DNA from: Hohaiivirga sp031546825
Lineage (GTDB): Bacteria > Pseudomonadota > Alphaproteobacteria > Rhizobiales > Beijerinckiaceae
Length of the DNA: 64,000 nucleotides
Direction of reading: 5' to 3'
Assembly (NCBI GenBank): GCA_031546825.1
Contig: JAVBJU010000025.1
Coordinates: forward strand, 1 to 64,000
Shown here: positions 33,084-42,459 of the stretch, in pieces
How the letters are laid out: each line of letters opens with the position of its first letter
How positions within the stretch are numbered: position 1 is the first letter of the stretch
Translations under genes and position numbers: made by a program
Notes under the pieces: generated by a model
Told to the model about the DNA's origin: nothing
Database searches by the model: none
What the model saw: only the letters and a program-made list of their open reading frames with translations

Positions 33084-34271
33084 ATGAAAATTACCGATAT
33101 TGTGGTCATTCCCGCGAACTCGTTTCTCTATGTCAAAGTCGTTACCGATGAAGGTATTTACGGTATCGGCGAGGCGGGTGCCTGGGGCTTTCTTCCGGCG
33201 GCGGCTGAGGCGATCGAGTCTTTCAAGACCTATCTCATCGGTCAGGACCCGTTGGAGATCGAGCACCATTGGCAATACATGTATCGCTCCTACCATTTCC
33301 GCGGTGCTGCGGTCATGGCGGGCATCAGTGCCATTGATATTGCCCTGTGGGATATTGCCGGAAAACATTACGGCGTGCCGTCCTATAAGCTCGGCGGCGG
33401 CCAGTGCCGCAACAAGATACGCACCTATTATCACGTCTCCGGCTCCACCACCGATGAGTTGATTGAACAATGCGTGCGGGCGAAGGAGCTTGGCTACACC
33501 GCCGTTGGTCACCTCTCGCCGTTTCTTGACGAGCCGCGCAAGACGCCGTGGTTTGAAAGCTATGCCAATATGATCAATCGCGCGGTTGATCGGGTGCGCC
33601 TGATCCGCGAAGCGGTCGGCGACGATGTTGATCTTTGCCTTGAACTGCACCGGCGCATGAAGCCTGCCGAAGCGATTGCTTTCGGGCACAAGGTGGAAAA
33701 ATACACGCCGTTTTTCCTGGAAGACCCGATTATTCCGGACAATTTCGATTCGATGGCGCTGGTCGCCAACCGCATCAATGTTCCCATCGCCACCGGAGAG
33801 CGCATCCACACCATCCAGGAATACGAGATGCTGTTTTCCCGCAATGCGCTGGCCTATGCCCGCACCAGCGTGTGCCTATGCGGCGGCATCACCGGCGCGC
33901 GCAAAATCGCGGCGATTGCCGAAGCGCATGGGGGACTCATTGTGCCCCATAACCCGCTGAGCCCGGTATCGACGGCGGCCTGTATGCAGGTAGCTGCCAT
34001 GGTGGAGAATTTCGCCATTCAGGAAATGCCCGATCATGACGGCGTTGCTGCGTCCGAGCGCTTCACCTCAGCCGACGCCATCGGCAAAACCTCCTTCACG
34101 CAGGCCGATATGGTGACATGGGTGCCTCAGGTCGAAAATGGCTTCGCGCTTCTGTCGGAAGCGCCCGGCATCGGCATTGATCTCGTGGATGATGTGGCGA
34201 CCAAATTCCCCTTTAAGCGCCGCGCCATTTTCACGCGTCTGCATGTGGACGGCTCCATCGTCGATCAATAA
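33084..34271 (+). CDS. Enolase-superfamily sugar-acid dehydratase (mandelate racemase/galactonate dehydratase type)
   Basis: This 395-residue enzyme has an N-terminal capping domain and a beta-barrel with metal-ligand glutamates Glu187 (ELH), Glu213 (FLEDP) and Glu239 (TGER). Candidate acid/base histidines are His189 and His289 (VPHNPLSPVSTAA), the pattern of D-galactonate, D-mannonate and related acid-sugar dehydratases. The first ligand position is Glu where GalD has Asp. It would turn an aldonic acid into a 2-keto-3-deoxy acid, the substrate type of the KDG-like aldolase at 11.3 kb. ATG 33084 gives the family N-terminus with GCGCCGAG upstream. It is a single-gene unit here. Confidence 0.85.
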   Translation: MKITDIVVIPANSFLYVKVVTDEGIYGIGEAGAWGFLPAAAEAIESFKTYLIGQDPLEIEHHWQYMYRSYHFRGAAVMAGISAIDIALWDIAGKHYGVPSYKLGGGQCRNKIRTYYHVSGSTTDELIEQCVRAKELGYTAVGHLSPFLDEPRKTPWFESYANMINRAVDRVRLIREAVGDDVDLCLELHRRMKPAEAIAFGHKVEKYTPFFLEDPIIPDNFDSMALVANRINVPIATGERIHTIQEYEMLFSRNALAYARTSVCLCGGITGARKIAAIAEAHGGLIVPHNPLSPVSTAACMQVAAMVENFAIQEMPDHDGVAASERFTSADAIGKTSFTQADMVTWVPQVENGFALLSEAPGIGIDLVDDVATKFPFKRRAIFTRLHVDGSIVDQ

Positions 34272-34801
34272 TGAGAAGCGGCCCCCGTCAGGCGGCGTGC
34301 GCTGCCGGATGGGGGGTGATGCATTGCTTTAAAATTATTAGATGGAAATTCTCGGCGAATTTGCACCGGGGGTTCCGGTGGCACTGGGATCTTGCGCCAG
34401 TCATCCGTTCATTACGATGAACCCCGGTGCTTTTGCCGATAAAGCAATTCTATTGCGCGCCCAGACGGCGTTCCCGGGCAATATATCCTGAAACATCCGG
34501 TCGTCCCGGCTACAGTGGAACCCCCGAGCTGATATGCATTTCGGCTCGGGGTTGAGCTTGGACAACTTCGTGATGCCACCGGCCTGGATGAGGGATAATT
34601 TTTTGGTAGTCATTGCCGCGTGTTTTTGGTAAATGCGAGAGCTACAATAACACCAATTTCTGAAGCAATAACGCGAGCGGTCGTGAAGTTTGAAATAATG
34701 GCTCGGGGCCTTATGTAGCATAAAGCTATCGCCGACGTTTCACATGGTACGCTTCGCGTGGTGTTTTTCCTTGTTTGTTTGTGTTGATTAATAAATGAAA
34801 A
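34272..34801. other. Intergenic region upstream of the large autotransporter
   Basis: This stretch has no supported gene and becomes AT-rich towards 34801. One perfect inverted repeat is visible: CCCCGAGC (34522-34529) and GCTCGGGG (34544-34551) around 14 bases, without a T-run. The promoter of the autotransporter should be in the last 150 bases. Which of the nearby AraC proteins, if any, acts here cannot be told. Confidence 0.4.
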
Positions 34802-37800
34802 ATGTGGTTGGCTATGCATATGAATGAATTCGCACACGCTGTCGCTCTCTCGATGCACCGCAGCACTGAGGCGGGCGAATCTGTCTCTGTTGCGTCAGGT
34901 TTGGCGTGCGCAGCGAAATCTTCGAAGAAGGCTAGAGGCGCGCTACTATCCGGCACAATGCTGTTGTCCGGCGGGTTAGTTCTGCTCTCCAGCGCGCTGA
35001 TGTCGGGGTCGGCATTCGCGCGCTGTGTCAACACCACGACCGGCGTTGAGATCATAGGAAACACGGGCCAGCCGACGACGGGCCAGAGCGTGGTCTGTGA
35101 TACCACTGCGCCCAATCCGACAACGAATGGCGTTGTGGTTGCCGCTGGCAATACCGGTGTCACCATCACGGTGAATTCCGGCGCGAGTTTAACCACCAGC
35201 AGCGGCTCTGGCGCCATTTATGTGGGCCAGGCTATCACCGGCATGGATACCACCGCCAATCTCATCAATAATGGGACGATTGAGGCAAGCGTGGGGGCAG
35301 GGGTGAACTTCGCCCGGTCAACGTTTGGCGGGACGATCACCAATAATGGGATCATCCGCTCGACCGCCAGTGCCGGACTTTCGTCGTCGTCGAACGATAT
35401 CATCAATGGAGTCAACGGCCAGATCATAGGGGTGAACGGCATTAGTGCGTCATCGGGCACAATCACCAATTATGGGCTGATCCAGGGAACCTCAAACCGG
35501 GCGATCACTGCTCCGATTGCCGGGGCAACTTCCAGCAATGTCATCATCAATTATGGCATCATCCAGGGCGTTGCGAATGGCGGGAGTGTGGTGCGGCTGA
35601 ATGACGGCGACGACGTCTTCATCTCCGCAGGCGAATCCCAGGTGATTGGCGGCGCGGTCGATGGGACGGGTGGGAGCGATACATTCAAATTCCAGCGCAC
35701 ATCGGCAACGACAATTACCCATGGCATTACCACCTTCGATATCTTGCGTCAGCAGGGGGCGGATGTTCTGCTTGATACGGATGTCGCGCTTGAAGGTTTT
35801 TCGCAAACCTTTGTTGAGGCCGGAAAACTTGGTATTGCCGTCACCCGTACTTTGACCACCGGCAGGGTCGCGATGAGTGCCGGAACCACGCTTGAAGTTC
35901 TGGGCACACTGACCGCCGCGACCAGCGGCTTCACCGCCATCACCGGCAGCACCGGCAATGAAACGCTGATCGTCAACGGCGTAATGCGTGCAACTGCCAA
36001 TCTTGATGATGGCGACGATACGCTGATTTTGCGTGATAGTGCCAGCATTGACACCGGTGTCGGATTTATCAACGGTGGCACGGGTACCAACACCGTTATT
36101 GCCGATATCAGCGGGAGTGTGACACCGGGCTTCATGGGCTCAATCACCAACTTCCAGAACCTCGTCAAGCAGGGCGTGGGAACATTCAATCTCGGTACCG
36201 CCTCCTATACCAATGTGGACGTTCAGGTCGGGACTCTGGCCATGACCGGCGCGTTGACCAGTTCGATAACCAATGTTGCTGCGGGCGCAACGCTTTCGCT
36301 TACTGCTGGGTTGTCGGGCACTGCCGGCGATGACACGTTCACCAGTGCGGGAACGGTAACGGGGACCCTCGTTGATCTTGGTGCAGGTGCCAACACGTTC
36401 ACCATTACCGATGGCGTTGTGAGCACCGCCCTCCAGAGCGGAGCAGGTATTGATACATTCAACCTGTCCGGTGGCACTGTTAGCGGGGCGGTCAATCTCG
36501 GCGATGGGGATAATATTTTCAACGTTACCGGGGGCACTGCCAACCCTCTTCAGGGCGGGGCGGGTAATGATACCTTGAACCTGTCGGCTGGCTCTGTGCT
36601 CGGAACCGTCAATCTCGGCGAGGGCGCCAACACCTTCACGATTACCGGCGGCGAAGCCAGTGCGCTTCAGAGTGGCGCCGGCAATGACACGTTCACTCTG
36701 TCGGCTGGCCGTGTTAATGGCACCGTCGATCTGGGTGACGGTGCCAACACCTTTGATATCACTGGCGGCTCGGTCGGTGGCCTTGTTTCGGCTGGTGCGG
36801 GCGCGGATATCTTTAACTGGGTCGGCGGCGGCACTCTGGAAAGTGGTTTTCAGTTGGGCGGCGGCAACGATAAGGCGCTGTTGAAGGATCTGACAGAGGC
36901 CAACATGGTGCCGGGCGCAGTCTATGACGGCGGCCTTGGCACTGACAGTCTGGTGTTTGATAATGTCGTCACCACCGGTGTCAGCGGGTATAAGAACTGG
37001 GAATCCATCGAGCTTACCAATGGGTCGAAGCTCACATTCGCCAGCACTCTGACATTGGGTGATTCCGGAACCGGCACCGGGTCGTTGTCGGTTGATTCAA
37101 CCAGCACGATTTTTGCGGGCAACGGCACCCATGCCATTGCACCGTTCACCGCCGGGCAGTTGGTCAATGTCACCAATGCGGGCACGATTGATCTCACCAA
37201 CGGGCCGCTCTCCACCAGCGACCGCCTGACCATCACCGGAAATTATACCGGCCAGAACGGCACGCTGCGGCTTAACACCGTGTTGGCCGGAGACAATGCG
37301 CCATCTGACCGGTTGGTGATTGATGGTGGCACGGCTTCTGGAGCCACGACGATTTCCGTCATCAATGCCGGTGGCGCGGGTGCCCCGACCACCAACGGCA
37401 TTCTCGTGGTCAGCGCCATTAATGGCGCAACGACGAGCGCCGGAGCCTTTACCCTTGCTGGGGATTATGTGACCCCGCAGGGTGAGCAGGCAATTGTGGC
37501 CGGAGCTTATGCATACACCTTGCGTCAGAACGGCGTCACGACGCCCAACGACGGCAGTTGGTATCTGCGCTCGTCACTGACGAACCCGGTGGATCCCGTT
37601 AATCCAATTGATCCGAGCCGTCCTGTCAATCCTGGGGCTCCGCTCTATCAGGCCGGTGTTCCGGTTTATGAATCTTACGCGCAGAACCTCGCGATGTTCA
37701 ATGCCATGCCGACGATGCAACAGCGTATCGGCGACCGCTATGCGATGGAGGGGGCGTCGGTACAAGGTCAGCCTGACGCGCTGTGCAGGAGTGCCAGCGT

Positions 37801-38692
37801 GACCTTCAAGTGCCCGGTTGTGGCCGTCAAAGGTGGTTTCGCTCCCGAGAAGGCTGCCATCTGGACACGGGCTGAAATCTCCCGCAGCCGCATCGAGCCC
37901 AGTGCCAGCACCGCCGGTGCAACTTCCGACAGCGACCTGTGGAAGCTGCAATCGGGGATCGACGGCACCGTCGCCCAATATAAGGACGGCACCCGTCTGA
38001 TGGGCGGATTGACGGCCCATTACGGTCAGGTTTCCAGCGATATCAGCTCGGTTTATGGCCGCGGCGGCATCAACACTACCGGCTATGGTTTCGGCGGCAC
38101 CTTGACCTGGTTCAACCCCACTGGCGTGTATGTTGACGCTCAGGCATCGGCCACGTGGTTCGACAGCGATCTCAAGTCCGACACCGCTGGCCGCAACCTG
38201 GTAAAGGGTAATAACGGCTTCGGTTATGCCTTCTCGGTTGAATCCGGCAAGAAGATCGCCCTCAATGACAAATGGGCCCTGACCCCGCAAGCCCAGCTCA
38301 CGTATGGCAATGTCCGCTTCGACCGTTTCGTTGATGTGTTCGGTGCTGCGGTTTCGCGCGACAGCGGCGACAACCTGCGCGGACGTCTCGGCCTTTCCGC
38401 TGACTGGCAGGATAGCTGGAAGGACGCCAGCGGCCAGATCCAGCGTGGCCGTATCTACGGCATCGCCAATGTGTATTACGACTTCCTGGACCCCTATAAG
38501 GTCAATGTTGCCGATACCGTCTTCAAGCAGAGCCCCGGCAAAACCTGGGGCGGGCTTGGGCTCGGCGGCAGTTATAGCTGGAATAACGATATGTATTCCG
38601 TTTATGGCGAGGTCAACGCCCAGACGGCGCTCAATTCTTTCGGGGACAGCTATGTTCTCAACGGGACTCTGGGTGTGCGCGTCAAGTGGTGA
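34802..38692 (+). CDS. Autotransporter outer-membrane protein with RTX-like passenger repeats
   Basis: This 1296-residue type Va autotransporter has an extended N-terminal signal peptide (about 75 residues, hydrophobic core LLSGTMLLSGGLVLLSSALMSG, cleavage near AFA|RC). The beta-helical passenger (about 80-970) contains alternating GAGNDTF/LSGG and LGDGANTF/ITGG units between residues about 500 and 680, like RTX calcium-binding turns. A proline-rich linker (about 930-950, PVDPVNPIDPSRPVNPG) leads to a C-terminal beta-barrel ending RVKW. It probably displays a surface adhesin. The start is uncertain: the ATGs at 34802, 34814 and 34820 lack a clear ribosome-binding site. A terminator follows at 38755. 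Confidence 0.88.
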   Translation: MWLAMHMNEFAHAVALSMHRSTEAGESVSVASGLACAAKSSKKARGALLSGTMLLSGGLVLLSSALMSGSAFARCVNTTTGVEIIGNTGQPTTGQSVVCDTTAPNPTTNGVVVAAGNTGVTITVNSGASLTTSSGSGAIYVGQAITGMDTTANLINNGTIEASVGAGVNFARSTFGGTITNNGIIRSTASAGLSSSSNDIINGVNGQIIGVNGISASSGTITNYGLIQGTSNRAITAPIAGATSSNVIINYGIIQGVANGGSVVRLNDGDDVFISAGESQVIGGAVDGTGGSDTFKFQRTSATTITHGITTFDILRQQGADVLLDTDVALEGFSQTFVEAGKLGIAVTRTLTTGRVAMSAGTTLEVLGTLTAATSGFTAITGSTGNETLIVNGVMRATANLDDGDDTLILRDSASIDTGVGFINGGTGTNTVIADISGSVTPGFMGSITNFQNLVKQGVGTFNLGTASYTNVDVQVGTLAMTGALTSSITNVAAGATLSLTAGLSGTAGDDTFTSAGTVTGTLVDLGAGANTFTITDGVVSTALQSGAGIDTFNLSGGTVSGAVNLGDGDNIFNVTGGTANPLQGGAGNDTLNLSAGSVLGTVNLGEGANTFTITGGEASALQSGAGNDTFTLSAGRVNGTVDLGDGANTFDITGGSVGGLVSAGAGADIFNWVGGGTLESGFQLGGGNDKALLKDLTEANMVPGAVYDGGLGTDSLVFDNVVTTGVSGYKNWESIELTNGSKLTFASTLTLGDSGTGTGSLSVDSTSTIFAGNGTHAIAPFTAGQLVNVTNAGTIDLTNGPLSTSDRLTITGNYTGQNGTLRLNTVLAGDNAPSDRLVIDGGTASGATTISVINAGGAGAPTTNGILVVSAINGATTSAGAFTLAGDYVTPQGEQAIVAGAYAYTLRQNGVTTPNDGSWYLRSSLTNPVDPVNPIDPSRPVNPGAPLYQAGVPVYESYAQNLAMFNAMPTMQQRIGDRYAMEGASVQGQPDALCRSASVTFKCPVVAVKGGFAPEKAAIWTRAEISRSRIEPSASTAGATSDSDLWKLQSGIDGTVAQYKDGTRLMGGLTAHYGQVSSDISSVYGRGGINTTGYGFGGTLTWFNPTGVYVDAQASATWFDSDLKSDTAGRNLVKGNNGFGYAFSVESGKKIALNDKWALTPQAQLTYGNVRFDRFVDVFGAAVSRDSGDNLRGRLGLSADWQDSWKDASGQIQRGRIYGIANVYYDFLDPYKVNVADTVFKQSPGKTWGGLGLGGSYSWNNDMYSVYGEVNAQTALNSFGDSYVLNGTLGVRVKW
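36300..36830 (+). repeat. In-frame passenger repeats of the autotransporter
   Basis: About four to five imperfect copies of a roughly 40-residue unit are present, each with GAGxDTF, a LSGG/LSAG step, a V-LG-G-N-F strand and ITGG. The DNA copies are also similar (for example GGCGCCAACACCTTCAC recurs), so the region could expand or shrink by slippage. Confidence 0.7.
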
Positions 38693-38754
38693 TAGCGCGG
38701 CGTTGAACGGATGGGCAGCCTCGATGTGAGGCGTGTTCAGCCAAACAAACTAAA

Positions 38755-38792
38755 GGCGAGAGGCGTGTCAAACCGCGCTTCTCGCCTTTTTT
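38755..38792 (+). terminator. Terminator of the large autotransporter gene
   Basis: GGCGAGA (38755-38761) pairs with TCTCGCC (38780-38786), and TTTTTT follows directly. The AraC gene on the other strand ends at 38823, so the hairpin lies between convergent genes. Confidence 0.8.
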
Positions 38793-38822
38793 ATTACCGC
38801 CGTTGACGATGCTCTCGTTATT

Positions 38823-39851
38823 CTACGTGCCCAACTTTTGCAGCCATGTGCTGAAGAGCGGAGCCTCGGATTGGTCGGGGCTGACGGGAACTGGCGGGAG
38901 GTAGGTCAGTTCGCGGGCTTCAGTCGGCGTGATGCCATAGCGTTGTCGGAAGGCGCGTGAGAAGGAATCCTTCCGCAAAAAGCCGTATCGAACAGCGATA
39001 TCGGATATTTTGGGATCACTATCGGCATCGACCAATTCTTTTCTGATGCGCTCAAGCCGACGGACTTGCAGGTAATCATGGATACCGCCCGCCGATTCAA
39101 ACGCGCGATATAGCGTTCTGCGCGAAACGCCAAGGGCATCGGCAATCCGATCAGCGGTCAAGGCGGAAGAGGTAAGTTGGGTCTCGATATAGCGTTTGGC
39201 CCGGCGTAACAGGGCAGCTCTCAGCGGCACGCGGGCCGCATGCAGGTTATCGGGCGAGGGTTTGAGACAGGCGGTGAGCACGCTGCAAGTAGCGAGTGCG
39301 ATGTCCTGCGCGCTATGGGCCGGCATCTTTTCCAGGTTCACCGACAGCATCGTGACGTATTCGGCGATCAATCTGGCGCCGGGGCCGGTGAATGGCTGTC
39401 CATGCATTTGTTCCAGAACAGCGGAGTGCTCATCCAGTTGGTCGCGCGATATCACGAGATTGATCAGATTGGACTCTGTCTTTTCGGCAATGATGGGCTG
39501 AGCGAGATCAATGACGCAGATCTGGCCCTGACCACCGTTGAACACGTTGCCCCTGCTTTCTGACCGCCATTCACCGCTTTGGTGCAGTGTCAGCATGAAA
39601 TGATCGAGTTGGTCGCGACCGATGCGGCGGCTCGTGCGGATATAGCGCTGACCTTCAATCTTGGATCTTGCAAGTAATATGTCGTTTATTTTAAAGACGC
39701 GGATTGATGCATCGAAGCCTGATGCTTTCTGGGGGATGATGCACTCAACCTCAAAAAGGCTGGATATGGCGTGACGCCACGCATCGAATTGCTCTTCAGT
39801 CTTTAAACAAGTTGTTGTGAAATGCGTTGTTTCAATGAAACGCGATACCAA
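38823..39851 (-). CDS. AraC-family transcriptional regulator (paralogue 1)
   Basis: This 342-residue regulator has an N-terminal ligand domain of the AraC_binding_2 (FeaR/OruR) type: FDAWRHAISSLFEVEC, then DLAQPIIAEKTESNLINLVI. The double-HTH AraC domain is at about 215-320 (RIADALGVSRRTLYRAFESAGGIHDYLQ and ISDIAVRYGFLRKDSFSRAFRQRYGITPTEAR). The only plausible start is TTG 39851, helped by GAGGG 7-8 bases upstream. It is closely related to the AraC gene 310 bases further on, and both point towards the autotransporter. The inducer is unknown. Confidence 0.85.
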   Translation of the reverse strand: MVSRFIETTHFTTTCLKTEEQFDAWRHAISSLFEVECIIPQKASGFDASIRVFKINDILLARSKIEGQRYIRTSRRIGRDQLDHFMLTLHQSGEWRSESRGNVFNGGQGQICVIDLAQPIIAEKTESNLINLVISRDQLDEHSAVLEQMHGQPFTGPGARLIAEYVTMLSVNLEKMPAHSAQDIALATCSVLTACLKPSPDNLHAARVPLRAALLRRAKRYIETQLTSSALTADRIADALGVSRRTLYRAFESAGGIHDYLQVRRLERIRKELVDADSDPKISDIAVRYGFLRKDSFSRAFRQRYGITPTEARELTYLPPVPVSPDQSEAPLFSTWLQKLGT

Positions 39852-40161
39852 TTTACGCCCTCGTGATGTTTTTTTTCAAGAGACGTGCTCATTTTTTGAG
39901 GCATTGATGCATCTCTGATGTTTGTTAAAATAATATCAAAAAATTACTACATGCAAGCATATTTTCATATTGCAAAATTGTGCCATTAGCATGCAATTTG
40001 AGCCAATTCATAATGGGCTTCATGAAATCAAAGAAAGGGTTGGATAGTCGCGGCGGCAGAGCGCTGTTAATTCGAAATGCGGTTTGTCAATTTTTCTTAT
40101 TTGCAAGGTGCGCGCGCGTAATCAACGGTCCACTCGAAATGCGTATCCCGCCAAGGCTGCC
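39852..40161. other. AT-rich spacer between the two AraC genes
   Basis: This 310-base region is clearly AT-richer than the genes around it (39890-39980 especially). It should hold the promoter for the downstream AraC gene. No gene or clear operator was seen. Confidence 0.4.
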
Positions 40162-41184
40162 CTATCTATGCAGTTCTTTTATCCATGCGCCGTATCGTTT
40201 TAACCTTGGGCTGTCGATCCTGGCGGAATGGGGGGCGTGTCCTGCCAGTTTACGCGCTTCCAATGGCGTCACGCCGTAATGGGCCTTGAAGATACGGGAA
40301 AAGGAATCGCTGCGTGAAAAGCCGTATTTTCCTGCTATTTGCGAAACCCGCTGCTGGTTGTTTTCGTCAACCAGCTCGTGGCGCACGCGCTCAAGCCGAC
40401 GTGACAGCAGATAATCATGCACACCACCGACGGCCTCAAAAGTGCGGTATAATGTTCTGCGGGAAACGCCCAGAGCGACGGCGAGCTTATCTGGCGTCAG
40501 GTCAGGGGATGTCAGTTGGGTTTCGATCCGCCGCTTGGCGCGCCGGAGCAGGGATGTTCTGAGCGGCGCCTGCGCCAGATGCAGCATTTCAGGTGACGGT
40601 TTGAGGCACGCGGACAGCATGTTGGCAGTCGCGCGGGCGAGGTCTTCCCCACTGTGGGCCGGGAGTTCTCCCAGCCCTCCGATGAGCATATGAAAATACT
40701 CGGCAAGCAGCACGGAAAGCGGACCAATGAGCGCTTGTCCGTGCATCTTTTCGATGAATTCCTGATAATCCTCCAGCTTTTCGCGCGGCGCGATCAGGTG
40801 AATGAGATCGGATTGCGGTTTGTCGGTGATGATCGCCTGGGCAAGGTCGTTAATGCAGATTTGCCCTGCCTCACCGGAGAACAAGCCGTTTGCGCTGTCG
40901 CTTTCCCAGCCCCCGGTTACATGCAGGGACAACATGAAATGGTCAATATTATCATTGCTGATGCGGCGGTTTGAGCGGGTATAGCGCTGGCTCGAGAGAT
41001 GCGTTTCAGCAATCATGATGCCCGCAAATCTGAATGCTGTTACGGATGCGTTGAAAACAGGGGTCACCACCTCCCGGCTGACATCGAAAATAACCGAGAT
41101 GCTCTCCCGCCAGGCTTCAAATTGCTCGTGGAAAGATAGGTCGTTCGTGGAAAAATGCGTCCTCTCGATGAATTGTGGAGGCAT
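40162..41184 (-). CDS. AraC-family transcriptional regulator (paralogue 2)
   Basis: This 340-residue protein matches paralogue 1 in length and layout: IERTHFSTNDLSFHEQFEAWRESISVIFDVS at the N-terminus, DLAQAIITDKPQSDLIHLI in the core, and the AraC HTH pair (KLAVALGVSRRTLYRTFEAVGGVHDYLL; VSQIAGKYGFSRSDSFSRIFKAHYGVTPLEAR). The open frame runs up to 41319, but ATG 41184 aligns with the start of paralogue 1 and has AAGGA 5 bases upstream. The tandem arrangement points to local duplication followed by divergence of the sensor domain. Confidence 0.87.
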   Translation of the reverse strand: MPPQFIERTHFSTNDLSFHEQFEAWRESISVIFDVSREVVTPVFNASVTAFRFAGIMIAETHLSSQRYTRSNRRISNDNIDHFMLSLHVTGGWESDSANGLFSGEAGQICINDLAQAIITDKPQSDLIHLIAPREKLEDYQEFIEKMHGQALIGPLSVLLAEYFHMLIGGLGELPAHSGEDLARATANMLSACLKPSPEMLHLAQAPLRTSLLRRAKRRIETQLTSPDLTPDKLAVALGVSRRTLYRTFEAVGGVHDYLLSRRLERVRHELVDENNQQRVSQIAGKYGFSRSDSFSRIFKAHYGVTPLEARKLAGHAPHSARIDSPRLKRYGAWIKELHR

Positions 41185-41375
41185 TTGTGTCCTTATCGGT
41201 AAGGCGCGGCTTCTGGCGCGGGTCGTCACTGGAGTAACGATGAAACGGCCACGATTGTTCCCGATACGATTCTTAAGGCGCATCCCCGGTAGGGTTGATG
41301 TCTTTTGTGTCCACCTCACCCATTGAGCCTAACGGCTCTGACGTGGGCGACCGGAAACAGGAGGCTTCAAAAATA

Positions 41376-41398
41376 ATGGCCGGCAAAGTCCCGGCCAT
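41376..41398 (-). terminator. Terminator downstream of thiM
   Basis: ATGGCCGG (41376-41383) and CCGGCCAT (41391-41398) form a perfect 8-bp stem with a 7-base loop. On the minus strand it is followed by TATTTTTG. It lies 36 bases past the thiM stop. Confidence 0.85.
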
Positions 41399-41433
41399 CA
41401 TCCTGATGAAAACGAAAAAATCGGTTCTGACCG

Positions 41434-42231
41434 TCAGCCGATGGCAGCAGCCGTAAGCGTCTCAACTTGGGTGAGCGCGTCGAGGAAAGCCACGGCAAAG
41501 CTGCCGGTGCCTTTCGCGTTCTGCGCGGCTTCTGCGCCGCATTGCGCAAAAACTGAAAGGGCCGCCGTGGTTGCAAGCAAGGGGTCGCGCGTTCCCGCGA
41601 TATAGGCGGCGATCACCGCATTGAGCGCGCAGCCGACACCGGTGACGCGGGTCATGAAAGGATGCCCGCCGGAGATGGTCAGCGTGCGGGTTCCGTCCGT
41701 GACGTAGTCGATTGGGCCGCTGACCGCGACAATGGCTTTGCCGCTGCGGGCGAGCGCTTGGGCTGCGTCGATCGCTTCCTCGGGTTTCGCCCGGCTATCG
41801 ACGCCCTTGGAGTTGCTGGTAGCAATGGAATGCAGCGCCATGATTTCCGAAGCGTTGCCTCGGATAACGGCGGGCTTCAGTGCAAGCAATTCACGTGCGG
41901 CGGCGAGGCGGAATGGCAAACCGGCGGTGATCGGGTCGAATACCCAAGGCTTTCCGGCGTCCGACGCGCCCGCAATCGCCATGTGCATCGCCTGCAGCTG
42001 GCGGGCTTCCAGCGTGCCGATATTGATGAGCAGCGCATCGGCGATGGCGGCAAAGGTCGGGGCGTCTTCGGGTGCAGGCACCATTGCGGGTGACGCGCCA
42101 AGCGCCAGAAGCACATTCGCAGTGAAGTTGCTGACGACCATGTTGGTCATGCAATGGATCAGCGGTGCGGTGTCCCGCACCCTGCGGGGCAGGGTGCATA
42201 TCAATTCGTGCTCGCTCGTGGACAGGGTCAT
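41434..42231 (-). CDS. thiM: Hydroxyethylthiazole kinase ThiM
   Basis: This 265-residue ribokinase-fold enzyme phosphorylates 4-methyl-5-hydroxyethylthiazole in thiamine salvage. Motifs include PLIHCMTNMVVSNFTANVLLALGASPAM at the N-terminus, PWVFDPITAG, RGNASEI (substrate/ATP region) and the anion hole VTGVGCALNAVIAAY near residue 205. The open frame extends to 42402, but ATG 42231 has GAGGA 5 bases upstream and yields the standard length. No other thi gene is adjacent. I found no intact TPP riboswitch in the leader (no CUGAGA or ACCUGA-type blocks on this strand). Confidence 0.92.
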   Translation of the reverse strand: MTLSTSEHELICTLPRRVRDTAPLIHCMTNMVVSNFTANVLLALGASPAMVPAPEDAPTFAAIADALLINIGTLEARQLQAMHMAIAGASDAGKPWVFDPITAGLPFRLAAARELLALKPAVIRGNASEIMALHSIATSNSKGVDSRAKPEEAIDAAQALARSGKAIVAVSGPIDYVTDGTRTLTISGGHPFMTRVTGVGCALNAVIAAYIAGTRDPLLATTAALSVFAQCGAEAAQNAKGTGSFAVAFLDALTQVETLTAAAIG

Positions 42232-42408
42232 CGCTTCCTCTTCGCCGGTGTAGGTCTCCGCGCAGCATAGCGCGTGGCTGTGCTCCGACAAGCCGGTAAT
42301 TGCCCCACTTTGGGCGAAAGGCGCTGCGCATTGGTTGTGCTCACTCGGAAGAGCGTTGGAAAAAAACGCCGCTTGACGCAGTGATAGCTTTCCATCATAC
42401 ATGTCAGC

Positions 42409-42452
42409 GGGACACCCTTCCCCAACGAAGGGCAGCCCATCTGAGAGGATGG
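42409..42452 (+). ncRNA. serC-type RNA leader (candidate serC motif)
   Basis: Two hairpins lie directly before serC. Hairpin 1 has an inner stem CCCTTC/GAAGGG (42415-42420 with 42427-42432) and an outer GGG/CCC closing stem (42409-42411 with 42436-42438). Hairpin 2 has CCATC/GATGG (42437-42441 with 42448-42452) and loop TGAGAG. The outer stem of 1 and the stem of 2 use the same C residues, so they exclude each other. The GAGAGGA ribosome-binding stretch is in hairpin 2, 10 bases before the ATG. A serC RNA motif is known upstream of alphaproteobacterial serC; assignment here is from position and structure, not a covariance search. Confidence 0.7.
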
Positions 42453-42459
42453 TTACATT

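Noticed and set aside
34401..34721. 106-codon minus-strand frame upstream of the autotransporter
   Set aside because: No domain, no ribosome-binding site and composition unlike nearby genes; the region is better read as regulatory.
42232..42408. TPP riboswitch in front of thiM
   Set aside because: The minus-strand leader has a CTTGTCGGAG-like stretch, but the conserved CUGAGA loop and the ACCUGAUCUGG-type pyrophosphate-sensing half are not there. At best it is a decayed element.
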